From: DATJUF01 sp035524095
Lineage (GTDB): Bacteria > Desulfobacterota > Binatia > Binatales > Binataceae
Assembly (NCBI GenBank): GCA_035524095.1
Contig: DATKPK010000024.1
Location: 1 to 6,645, forward strand
Direction of reading: 5' to 3'
Length of the DNA stretch: 6,645 bases
The position numbers were made by a program, and so were the translations under genes. The notes below the pieces were generated by a model. It was not told where the DNA came from. It saw only the letters and a program-made list of their open reading frames with translations, and searched no databases. Position 1 is the stretch's first letter. Each line of letters opens with the position of its first letter. Of the stretch, positions 1 to 6,181 are shown piece after piece.

Positions 1-105
1 TATCTTCCCCAGTTTCTTGCTTTCGTAGCCAATTCTCATCGGCGGCTAGCTTACCAGCGCTCGACCATCGTGACTAAGCATTCGGAATTTTCCGGCCTTC
101 GCGGA

Positions 106-111
106 TATAAT
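106..111 (+). promoter_or_regulatory. Possible -10 box (TATAAT) for the SCO gene
   Basis: A perfect TATAAT hexamer stands about 90 bp before the SCO start, in the right orientation. The best -35 candidate is TTCGGA at 81-86, which matches only half of TTGACA and is spaced 19 bp away. The promoter call therefore rests on the -10 box alone. If real, the leader would include the 145-160 hairpin and the 9-bp tandem repeat. Confidence 0.25.
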
Positions 112-144
112 CTGTCCGACGGGCGATGCGCCCCGCTCTGATGT

Positions 145-170
145 GACGGCTTACGCCGTCCACGCCGTCC
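145..170. repeat. Perfect hairpin plus tandem 9-bp repeat
   Basis: GACGGC (145-150) and GCCGTC (155-160) form a perfect 6-bp stem around TTAC. The right arm is part of ACGCCGTCC, which is repeated immediately in tandem at 153-161 and 162-170, so a second right arm is available for pairing with the same left arm. There is no T-run after it, so it is not a classical terminator. It could be the 3' end of an upstream transcript or a structured element in the SCO leader. Confidence 0.4.
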
Positions 171-200
171 TTATTCTCGGCCAGCCTCGACGGGATTTTA

Positions 201-845
201 GTGATGAATTCTCGAACTGCTCAACGACTCAGCCCTGACCTAAAAAAGCGCGCACGACGTTTCGCCGCCGCGCTCCTGGCGGCGCTGGCGCTTCTCCCCG
301 GATGCAAGTTCGCGCGCGAGTATCTCCCGGCCGGCGCCTACAACACATCCAGCACTACCGATTGCCTGCCCAATATCACCCTGCAGGACCAAGCCGGCAA
401 ACCGATCATCCTGTCCTCATTCAAGGGCAAGCCCGTCCTGATCGACTTCATCTACACATCCTGCCCCGGCCCGTGCCTCGTCCTTACCGCCCGCATGAAA
501 AAGATCGCGAAGGATCTGGGTCCACAGGTCGGCCGCGACATCACTCTGATCTCGGTCACCGTCGATCCCGAGCATGACGGTCCCAAGCAGCTCGCCTACT
601 ATGCGAAGGAACAGGGTGCAGTTTTTCCCGGATGGTATTTTCTGACCGGAACGCCGCAACAAATCGACGAAGTACTAGCTAACTTCAAGCTGAAACGGGT
701 CAAGGAATCGGACGGCAGCATCGACCACATCATTGATTTCTTTATGCTATCGCCGGACGGCGTCGAGGCACGGGTCTACAATCCTGACGAAATAGGTCCC
801 GAAGCCATCACCGCTGATGTCCAAAGCACGATTGGCCACGGATAA
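201..845 (+). CDS. SCO1/SenC family copper-binding lipoprotein
   Basis: This is a member of the SCO1/SenC/PrrC family: membrane-anchored thioredoxin-fold proteins that deliver copper to, or keep reduced the cysteines of, the Cu-A site of cytochrome c oxidase. A basic N-terminus (residues 13-20) is followed by an Ala/Leu-rich stretch and a lipobox LPGC with the acceptor Cys at 35, so a lipoprotein with a periplasmic domain is predicted. The copper-binding CxxxC is CPGPC (Cys88, Cys92) after LIDFIYTS, SVTVDPEHD (118-126) is the usual family motif, and His176 sits about 84 residues after Cys92, as expected of the third ligand. The 214-residue length is normal. GTG 201 and ATG 204 are adjacent alternative starts, with a weak GGGA at 192-195; ATG 204 has the better spacing. 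No oxidase gene is visible nearby. A general thiol-redox role instead of Cu-A assembly cannot be excluded. Confidence 0.93.
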   Translation: MMNSRTAQRLSPDLKKRARRFAAALLAALALLPGCKFAREYLPAGAYNTSSTTDCLPNITLQDQAGKPIILSSFKGKPVLIDFIYTSCPGPCLVLTARMKKIAKDLGPQVGRDITLISVTVDPEHDGPKQLAYYAKEQGAVFPGWYFLTGTPQQIDEVLANFKLKRVKESDGSIDHIIDFFMLSPDGVEARVYNPDEIGPEAITADVQSTIGHG

Positions 846-955
846 TAAAACAGTAAACGGCTGTTATCCCTAGAATCTTAGGCGCAACACTCGCACCCTC
901 GCGCATGAGCGGGTTTGCGAGCGAGGCTGATGATGCGCCCGCTTGATAGGCGAGC
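846..955. terminator. Convergent intergenic region with possible two-way terminators
   Basis: The SCO gene (+) and sthA (-) converge here. CTCGCA (890-895) and TGCGAG (916-921) form a 6-bp stem with further imperfect C/G pairing inside, making a GC-rich imperfect hairpin that would fold on both strands. On the minus strand, after sthA, AACAG/CTGTT (865-861 with 853-849) forms a weak 5-bp stem followed by a T-rich TTATTAT tail, the closest thing to an intrinsic terminator. A third small dyad, CCTA/TAGG, lies at 869-882. None of these is strong alone; the position between convergent genes is the main argument. Confidence 0.35.
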
Positions 956-2353
956 CTATGCCAATCGGTTGATACCGTCGAAGGCTGCCGTCTTATAGCA
1001 TTCCGCCAGCGTCGGATAGTTGAAGACGGTCCCGATAAAGTAATCGACCTTGCCCCCGAGCGACAGCACCGCCTGCCCGATATGCACCAGTTCGCACGCC
1101 CCTTCGCCGAGTGCATGCACACCCAACAGTTCGTGCGTCTCGCGATGGAAGACCAGCTTCAACAGTCCCAGGCTATCGCCAACGATCTTGCCGCGCGCGA
1201 TTTCGTCGTAACGCGCCTTGCCGATCTCATAAGGGATATCCTGCTCGGTTAATTCCTCTTCGTTGCGTCCGACGAACGAGAGCTCGGGAATCGTATAGAT
1301 ACCGTAAGGCAGCAATTCCGGCGCATGAACGGCCGGAATCCCAAACGCATGGCAGGCGGCAATCCTTCCCTGCTCGGCCGACGTTGAGGCCAGACTTGGG
1401 AATCCGATCACGTCGCCGGCCGCATAGATATGCGGCACGCTGGTCTGGAAATGCTCATTGACCGTCAGACGCCCGCGATTATCGGGGTTGATTCCCACCG
1501 ATTCCAGGTTCAAGGACGTGGTCGAGCCCTCGCGTCCCATGCTCGACAGCACCTTGTCGGTCATGATCTGCTTGCCGCTTCCAAGATTGACGCGGACCCG
1601 GTTCAGCCCATTCGATCGGATAACCTCGACCCCTTCCACCTTCTCGCCAAGCCGCAGCGTCACACGCTTTTCGCGCAGATGGAACGCGAGCGTGTCGGAA
1701 ATCTCGCGGTCAACGAACGGCAGCAGCCGCGGGCGCGAATCGATCAGCGTCACCTGTACATCAAGCTGCGCGAACATGCTCGCGTACTCACAGCCGATCA
1801 CGCCAGCCCCAATCACCGCCAGGCTGCGCGGCAGATCGGTGAGCTGCAGTATATCGTCGCTGGTAAAAACGTTGACGCCATCCAGCGGCATCGACTTGTC
1901 TTTGGCCGGATGTGTTCCCACCGCCAAAACGATGTGCGCGGCGCTCACCAACCGATTACCTTCCGGAGAGCTCACCAGCAGCGTATGCGGGTCCTGAAAC
2001 GATGCCGACCCGCAGGCTATCTCAACTCCGTTGCGTTGGAGCTGATGCCGTGAGACATCGATTTCGTGCCGCACCACACCCTCGATACGAAATAACAGAT
2101 CCGCCAGTGTGATCCGTTCCTTCACCCGGTACGAAGCACCGTACATCGAATGTTCGCGGTAACCCGATAGATAGAGCACTGCCTCCCGCAGTGTCTTACT
2201 GGGTATCGTCCCCGTGTTGATACAAACGCCGCCCAGAATCGGGTTGCGCTCGATCACGATAACCCGTTTGCGCAGCTTCGCAGCCTGAATCGCGGCGCGA
2301 TGGCCCGCCGGACCGGACCCGACTACCGCTAAATCGTATTCGAATTCGAGCAC
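956..2353 (-). CDS. sthA: Soluble (Si-specific) NAD(P)+ transhydrogenase
   Basis: This is a cytoplasmic FAD flavoprotein of the pyridine nucleotide-disulfide reductase family that transfers hydride between NADPH and NAD+ without a membrane gradient, balancing the two cofactor pools. With the GTG at 2353 it has 465 residues, almost exactly the E. coli SthA length. Numbered from that start: FAD-binding GSGPAG (12-17), GGVCINTGTIPSK (41-53), NAD(P)-binding GAGVIGCEYAS (182-192), the second FAD motif AAGDVIG (311-317) and a C-terminal FNYPTLAE dimer segment. Cys44 is kept but the partner Cys of the disulfide is Thr49, and the catalytic His of dihydrolipoamide dehydrogenase is Tyr; both changes are typical of SthA and separate it from Lpd, mercuric reductase and glutathione reductase. 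An upstream in-frame ATG at 2470 would add 39 Ser/Gly/Arg-rich residues unlike the family, whereas GTG 2353 has GGAGGA three bases before it. Confidence 0.95.
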   Translation of the reverse strand: MLEFEYDLAVVGSGPAGHRAAIQAAKLRKRVIVIERNPILGGVCINTGTIPSKTLREAVLYLSGYREHSMYGASYRVKERITLADLLFRIEGVVRHEIDVSRHQLQRNGVEIACGSASFQDPHTLLVSSPEGNRLVSAAHIVLAVGTHPAKDKSMPLDGVNVFTSDDILQLTDLPRSLAVIGAGVIGCEYASMFAQLDVQVTLIDSRPRLLPFVDREISDTLAFHLREKRVTLRLGEKVEGVEVIRSNGLNRVRVNLGSGKQIMTDKVLSSMGREGSTTSLNLESVGINPDNRGRLTVNEHFQTSVPHIYAAGDVIGFPSLASTSAEQGRIAACHAFGIPAVHAPELLPYGIYTIPELSFVGRNEEELTEQDIPYEIGKARYDEIARGKIVGDSLGLLKLVFHRETHELLGVHALGEGACELVHIGQAVLSLGGKVDYFIGTVFNYPTLAECYKTAAFDGINRLA

Positions 2354-2597
2354 GCTTCCTCCGGGCCGCGATGGGCTCTCTCGCACACTGGAGCGCCCAT
2401 GCGTATGCCCCAAGCTATGCGATCCGATTCCACTTGACGAGTGCAGTGAGTAGCCTGAGCTCAGTTTCATCGACTTTGCTGCAAACGCTTACACGGATGT
2501 AATCAAACTATAATCGGCGTTACCCTCGCGAAGACCCGTCGCAATCAGGAGGCCATTCTGCGCCGTCTCTGGACGGTAATGCCTCAATTCGCGAGAA
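2354..2597 (-). promoter_or_regulatory. sthA upstream region: -10-like box and clustered dyads
   Basis: This 244-bp gap lies between the transglutaminase stop and the sthA start; no separate gene is supported. Read on the minus strand, TATAGT (2512-2507) resembles a -10 box (5 of 6), but no convincing -35 is found 16-18 bp upstream. Just downstream, about where transcription would start, is the perfect dyad TTACA-N4-TGTAA (2489-2502), then TTTGC-N-GCAAA (2475-2485) and the palindrome CTGAGCTCAG (2455-2464). The dyads could be operator sites or leader hairpins. CCGTC-N4-GACGG (2563-2576), soon after the transglutaminase stop, may be a weak terminator stem but has no T-run. An upstream operon transcript reading into sthA is also possible. 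Confidence 0.35.
2357..2362 (-). promoter_or_regulatory. Strong ribosome binding site fixing the sthA start
   Basis: GGAGGA followed by AGC and then GTG (2353). This is the strongest Shine-Dalgarno match in the window. Together with the family-like residue count and the FEYDLAVVGSGPAG start of the flavin-binding fold, it argues for the GTG over the upstream ATG at 2470. Confidence 0.75.
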
Positions 2598-3500
2598 TTA
2601 TTGTTGCTGTTGCGCCTGCTGGTGATATTCGGCTGCCTCCCTGTCAACCAGTTGCTCGACGTTGAGATCCACTCGCATCGTCGAATGCGATCCGCCGCTG
2701 CTGTACACCCCGCGCAACGGCGGCACGTCATGATAATCACGTCCGATCGCCATCCCGATATGACGCCAATCGCCGCGGCATCGGTTGGTCGGATCGTAGC
2801 TCACCCAGCCTGCCCCTGGCAGCCAGGCTTCGAGCCAAGCATGACTCGCCTGCTGCGTCACGCTCGACGGATCTTGAAGATTCGGCGCCAGATATCCCGA
2901 TACGTAGCGCGAAGGCACGCCCGCGAGCCGCAGAATCCCGATCGTCAGATGCGCGAAATCCTGACAGACGCCGCCGCCGCTTTTCAGAATATCTTCAAGA
3001 CTCGAATAGACATTCGTCTTGGTCGTTTCGTACTCGAACTGGTCCCGGACATAAGCAACGACTCGCATTACATATTCTGCAACGTCTTCGTTCTCTTTCG
3101 GATGTGCCATCCAGAAGAACTTGCGCAAGCGATCAGTAAATGGCACGTACTGGCTGGCGTTTAGAAATTCATAGTAATTGCGACTTCGGCGCTCGTCGTC
3201 TTCGAGAAACCGTGTAAAGCTTATTTCCTTATATCGCGGCTCCGGCGCGTCGGATTTCTCAACTACTGACTTCGCGACAATCGTCAGCCGATCATGCGAC
3301 CCGCCCACACATACCGAATGGGCTTCGTTACCGAAAAAATCGCGATAGGGCAGGATCGACGCCGGCGCATCAGCACTCAGATCAAATTCCAGACAGCGTT
3401 GTCCAGCTCGTTCCCACGGCTTCACTCGCATCTCATTCTGCGAGTTTACCGCCGGAACCTCATACTCAAAGCGGGTTGTATGGACGATGCGGAATATCAT
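2598..3500 (-). CDS. Transglutaminase-like cysteine protease/transferase family protein
   Basis: This is a 300-residue bacterial transglutaminase-like protein (COG1305 type) with the usual two parts: an N-terminal beta-rich domain (about 1-80, opening IVHTTRFEYE) and a papain-fold core (about 130-240). The catalytic triad is visible: Cys179 in GGGVCQDFAHL, His220 in ASHAWLEAW and Asp236 in SYDPTN, so an active enzyme is expected. No signal peptide or membrane segment is seen, so it is probably cytoplasmic. Such folds either cleave peptide or isopeptide bonds or transfer a glutamyl group to an amine; the substrate is unknown. It is the last gene of a minus-strand trio, 9 bp after the alpha-E gene, with an AGG overlapping that gene's stop as a weak ribosome site. 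The protein ends in an unusual Gln-rich tail, YHQQAQQQQ. Confidence 0.93.
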   Translation of the reverse strand: MIFRIVHTTRFEYEVPAVNSQNEMRVKPWERAGQRCLEFDLSADAPASILPYRDFFGNEAHSVCVGGSHDRLTIVAKSVVEKSDAPEPRYKEISFTRFLEDDERRSRNYYEFLNASQYVPFTDRLRKFFWMAHPKENEDVAEYVMRVVAYVRDQFEYETTKTNVYSSLEDILKSGGGVCQDFAHLTIGILRLAGVPSRYVSGYLAPNLQDPSSVTQQASHAWLEAWLPGAGWVSYDPTNRCRGDWRHIGMAIGRDYHDVPPLRGVYSSGGSHSTMRVDLNVEQLVDREAAEYHQQAQQQQ

Positions 3501-3509
3501 CCAAATAAC

Positions 3510-4448
3510 CTAACCGAGTGACATGTACTCATGCATTACAGAATTTGCGATGAGTGAGCATTGGTTTTCCATCGACAGCAAAAATTCATGCAATCCGTTT
3601 GCGATGATATCCCCGGCCGAACGTCCCGCCAGCATCGTCGTCAGTCCCTCGGCCATCGTATGTGGTCCTTTCTCGGCGCCGCCTGACGCCACCCGCTCCA
3701 GTGCCGACGCCAGCCGCTCGGCCGTGAAGCGCGCCGATCGCGGAAACGCCGGGTCAAAGACCAACATTTCGACCACCCGGTCCACTCGAATCGCAGCCCC
3801 GTAGATTTGCCGGAATGCCTCAAGCGCCGACGCGCTCCGCAAAACCGCTGCCCATTGCCGAATATCGGCACTCCCGCCGACATCTTCAATGCGCGGCAGT
3901 AAGTAGTGATATTTGACGTCGAGCAGCCGCGCGATATTATCTGCCCGCTCGAGCATCGTACCCATTTCGATAAAGTCGTAAGCGACATCCCGCCGCATCG
4001 TTGCATCAATCACGCCGGTGATCGCGTAAAAGCTCTCACGCAAGCTGGCGAAGAACGACGAGACGCCGACCGCCGCGAGTTGCTGCGGGGACCATTCGCG
4101 CATCTTCAAATATAGACGATTCACCTCCAGCCAAAGTTCCGAGGAGATTAGATGGCGAATTGAACTGAGATTGAGCCGCACCGCTTCAATACAGTTCGCG
4201 ATCGACGATGGATTATCGCGGTCAAACGTAAAGAAGTTGACCACCGAAGCTTCGTCGGCTCGTGCATAACGTCGTGCAAAAACATCACGCTCAGCGGTAA
4301 TTCCTAAAAGCGGCTCCCACGGATCCGCGTCGCGTGGCGGCACTTCAAGAATTAGATGATAATTAACGTCAACCAGGCGCGCGCGCCATTGCGTACGCTC
4401 CAGATAGCGCGACGCCCAAAAAAGATGATCCGCGACTCTCCTTAACAC
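3510..4448 (-). CDS. Alpha-E domain protein (DUF403, COG2307)
   Basis: This is a 312-residue, nearly all-helical protein of the alpha-E family, named for its conserved glutamates. The family hallmarks are present: the opening MLRRVADHLFWASRYLERTQ (Glu17-Arg18), a central SSELWLEVNRLYL (about 102-114) and a second Glu-Arg helix, TMLERADNIARLLD (about 164-177). Length is normal. No signal peptide or membrane helix is seen. Its biochemical function is not known; it is encoded almost always with a circularly permuted ATP-grasp protein and a transglutaminase, as here, which suggests a partner or substrate-handling subunit of that system. The start is GTG at 4448, supported by GGAGAG with good spacing (4457-4452) and by the canonical family opening; it follows the ATP-grasp stop by 19 bp, so co-transcription is very likely. 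Confidence 0.93.
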   Translation of the reverse strand: MLRRVADHLFWASRYLERTQWRARLVDVNYHLILEVPPRDADPWEPLLGITAERDVFARRYARADEASVVNFFTFDRDNPSSIANCIEAVRLNLSSIRHLISSELWLEVNRLYLKMREWSPQQLAAVGVSSFFASLRESFYAITGVIDATMRRDVAYDFIEMGTMLERADNIARLLDVKYHYLLPRIEDVGGSADIRQWAAVLRSASALEAFRQIYGAAIRVDRVVEMLVFDPAFPRSARFTAERLASALERVASGGAEKGPHTMAEGLTTMLAGRSAGDIIANGLHEFLLSMENQCSLIANSVMHEYMSLG

Positions 4449-4451
4449 TAT

Positions 4452-4457
4452 CTCTCC
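4452..4457 (-). promoter_or_regulatory. Ribosome binding site for the alpha-E gene (GTG start)
   Basis: GGAGAG ends three bases before the GTG at 4448 and lies within the 19-bp gap after the ATP-grasp gene. It supports the non-ATG start, which also gives the usual alpha-E family N-terminus. Confidence 0.65.
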
Positions 4458-4467
4458 AGCACCAACC

Positions 4468-6009
4468 CTAGTTCTCTAGCACCCAGGTGTCTTTGCTGCC
4501 CCCGCCTTGCGAAGAGTTGACGATTAGTGAACCTTCGCGCAGCGCCACGCGCGTCAGGCCGCCAGGCAACACCCGTGGTTTCGAACCCAGCAGTACAAAT
4601 GGCCGCAAATCGACGTGCCTGGGCGCCATCTCCGCGCAGTCATCCACCAGCGTCGGATGGACCGACAACTGTATAATCGGCTGAGCCACGAATGCCTCAG
4701 GATCCCTGATAATGCGCGCGCGCGCCTCCTCGATCTCTTTCTCGGACGCCTTCGAGCCAATTACCACGCCGTATCCGCCAGAAGCACCGGTTGGCTTCAC
4801 GACGTAACGATCCATGTTGCGCAGCACCGTCTCACGCACTTCGGCATCGCGCATCAGATACGTCTCGATAATCGGCAAAATCGGTTCTTCGTTCAGGTAA
4901 TAGCGAGTCATCGCCGGCGTATAGGCGTAGATCGCCTTGTCGTCGGCGACACCGGTTCCGATTGCGTTCGCCACGACCGCATTGCCTGCGCGCAGTACGG
5001 CGGTCAAACCTGCCACCCCCAGCAACGAATCGGGCCGAAATACCACAGGGTCAAGGAACTCGTCGTCGATCCGGCGATAGATAACGTCGATCCGCTTCAA
5101 GCCATTCACTGTCTTCATGAACAGCTTGTGGTCTACGCAAACCAGATCCTGACCCTCGACCAGCGGCACGCCCATCTGCTGCGACAGGAATACGTGCTCG
5201 AAGAACGCCGAATTGAATGGCCCCGGCGTCAGCACTACGACCGTCGGATTTGAGGTCCTACTCGGCGCCAATTCACGCAACGACGCCAGCAAGTCAGCCG
5301 GATAGCTTTCGACGCTCCGCACTTCCATCGCGCGCATCAGATCGGGCATCAGGCGCGTCATGATCCAGCGATTCTGCAGCACATAGGACACACCGGACGG
5401 CGTCCGCACGTTGTCTTCGAGGACGAAAAAGCGCCCTCCTGATCCCCGAATCAGATCGATCCCCGCGACGGTTACGAATGTATCTGAAGGAGGTCTGATT
5501 CCTACCGCTGCATGACGAAACTGCGGCGACCCAAGCACCATCTCGCGCGGCACTAGCCCCTCTTTCAGAATCTCGCCATGCGTATAGATATCGGCGAGAA
5601 ACGCGTTGAGCGTCTTCACTCGCTGAATCAGGCCGGCCTCCAGATTCGCCCAGGTTGCGGCAGGAATAATTCGCGGAACCGGGTCGAACGGAAAAATCCT
5701 TTCGCTTCCAGCATCGTTGCCATAGACGTTAAAAGTGACGCCCATCTCAAGGAACATCCGATGGGCCCAATCCGATAATTGCGACAGCTTCTGCCGGTCC
5801 ATCGACAGCAGGTAATTCACTACCCGTGCGCATTCCGGACGCGGCCGCCCGTCACGCTCGAACATCTCGTTCATCGGCTGATCGCCGCTCTGTGACGGCA
5901 TCGGCATCGCCGCCTTCTCAGTTCTTGAACCTGCCGATGCAGAAGGAATTGCTATACCCATTTGTGCCTTCAAATCCGGCATGCGGTTGCTTGTCTGCTG
6001 TGCATTCAT
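4468..6009 (-). CDS. Circularly permuted ATP-grasp type 2 family protein (COG2308)
   Basis: This is a 513-residue member of the circularly permuted ATP-grasp family, enzymes predicted to form amide bonds from a carboxylate and an amine through an acyl-phosphate. The metal-binding LEDN (Glu198, Asn200) precedes the nucleotide-binding segment KPTGASGGYG (Lys405 onward), the reversed order expected of the permuted fold. Other family blocks are RRIDDE (312-317), NAIGTGVADDK (348-358), HVDLRPF (465-471) and the C-terminal NSSQGGGSKDTW (498-509). Residues 1-45 are a Met/Ser/Pro/Gln-rich, probably disordered extension; family proteins usually begin near MNEMFERDG, so Met46 or Met49 is an alternative start, though neither has a clear ribosome site and ATG 6009 has only a GGGG before it. 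No signal peptide is seen. It is the first gene of the trio with the alpha-E and transglutaminase genes. Substrates are unknown. Confidence 0.93.
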   Translation of the reverse strand: MNAQQTSNRMPDLKAQMGIAIPSASAGSRTEKAAMPMPSQSGDQPMNEMFERDGRPRPECARVVNYLLSMDRQKLSQLSDWAHRMFLEMGVTFNVYGNDAGSERIFPFDPVPRIIPAATWANLEAGLIQRVKTLNAFLADIYTHGEILKEGLVPREMVLGSPQFRHAAVGIRPPSDTFVTVAGIDLIRGSGGRFFVLEDNVRTPSGVSYVLQNRWIMTRLMPDLMRAMEVRSVESYPADLLASLRELAPSRTSNPTVVVLTPGPFNSAFFEHVFLSQQMGVPLVEGQDLVCVDHKLFMKTVNGLKRIDVIYRRIDDEFLDPVVFRPDSLLGVAGLTAVLRAGNAVVANAIGTGVADDKAIYAYTPAMTRYYLNEEPILPIIETYLMRDAEVRETVLRNMDRYVVKPTGASGGYGVVIGSKASEKEIEEARARIIRDPEAFVAQPIIQLSVHPTLVDDCAEMAPRHVDLRPFVLLGSKPRVLPGGLTRVALREGSLIVNSSQGGGSKDTWVLEN

Positions 6010-6181
6010 GCCCCATAAATCTGTAATGCGCCGGCATTTATTGCGTTAACGTCGGTGCGCCCCATGAAGAGCAAGCCGCATGCCCTCACCGCCCTCATAA
6101 TTTAAGTTGGTCGAAGCCTGGAATCCGAACCGTCATACCTCGGCCCCGCTGGCTTCTGCGCAGGACCGGTTGCCGTAATTC
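6010..6181 (-). promoter_or_regulatory. Intergenic gap before the ATP-grasp operon, presumed promoter region
   Basis: The operon must be transcribed from here or from the flavin-protein gene upstream. I found no convincing -35/-10 pair: TTAACG with TACAGA 18 bp on, and an AT-rich TTAAATTAT, are only weak candidates on the minus strand. A bipartite inverted repeat at 6113-6156 (GAAGCC/GGCTTC outside, CCGA/TCGG inside) may act as the end of the upstream transcript, although no T-run follows it. The 172-bp gap suggests the flavin-protein gene is a separate unit. Confidence 0.3.

Larger units (their letters stand above)
1..200. other. Region upstream of the SCO gene, no confident gene
   Basis: No gene can be supported here. 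On the plus strand one frame is open from the left edge to a TGA at 139-141 (46 codons). It could be the tail of an upstream gene, because a perfect hairpin (145-160) follows the stop directly, but its codons are not GC-biased at third positions and a 46-codon open frame is expected by chance in GC-rich DNA. On the minus strand an ATG at 39-37 opens a frame running off the edge (13 codons), without a visible Shine-Dalgarno site. A TATAAT hexamer lies at 106-111. Confidence 0.4.

Noticed and set aside
1..39. Possible start of a leftward gene (ATG at 39-37)
   Set aside because: Just 13 codons are in the window, with no Shine-Dalgarno site, so no support beyond an open frame.
1..141. Possible tail of an upstream plus-strand gene ending at TGA 139-141
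   Set aside because: Only 46 codons are visible, with no recognisable motif and unlike codon use; chance open frame cannot be excluded, though the hairpin just after the stop is suggestive.
1430..2053. Long plus-strand open frames (up to about 200 codons) opposite sthA
   Set aside because: They are antisense to a clear sthA frame, are Arg/His/Pro/Ser-rich without any recognisable motif, and arise from the codon bias of the real gene in GC-rich DNA.
956..2353. Dihydrolipoamide dehydrogenase or mercuric reductase as the identity of this flavoprotein
   Set aside because: The second redox cysteine is Thr and the catalytic His near the C-terminus is Tyr, which fits transhydrogenase and not the disulfide reductases.
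2509..2514. Perfect TATAAT on the plus strand upstream of sthA
   Set aside because: No plus-strand gene follows it for the rest of the window; the overlapping minus-strand TATAGT is the more useful reading.
2489..2740. Minus-strand 83-codon frame spanning the end of the transglutaminase and the gap
   Set aside because: Most of it overlaps the transglutaminase in another frame, and the remaining part has no domain, ribosome site or plausible codon use.
2601..3164. Plus-strand open frame of 187 codons opposite the transglutaminase gene
   Set aside because: It is antisense to a frame with an intact catalytic triad, has no ribosome site worth noting and resembles no family.
4615..5253. Plus-strand open frame of 212 codons opposite the ATP-grasp gene
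   Set aside because: The composition is His/Arg-rich and featureless, typical of an antisense shadow of a conserved gene.
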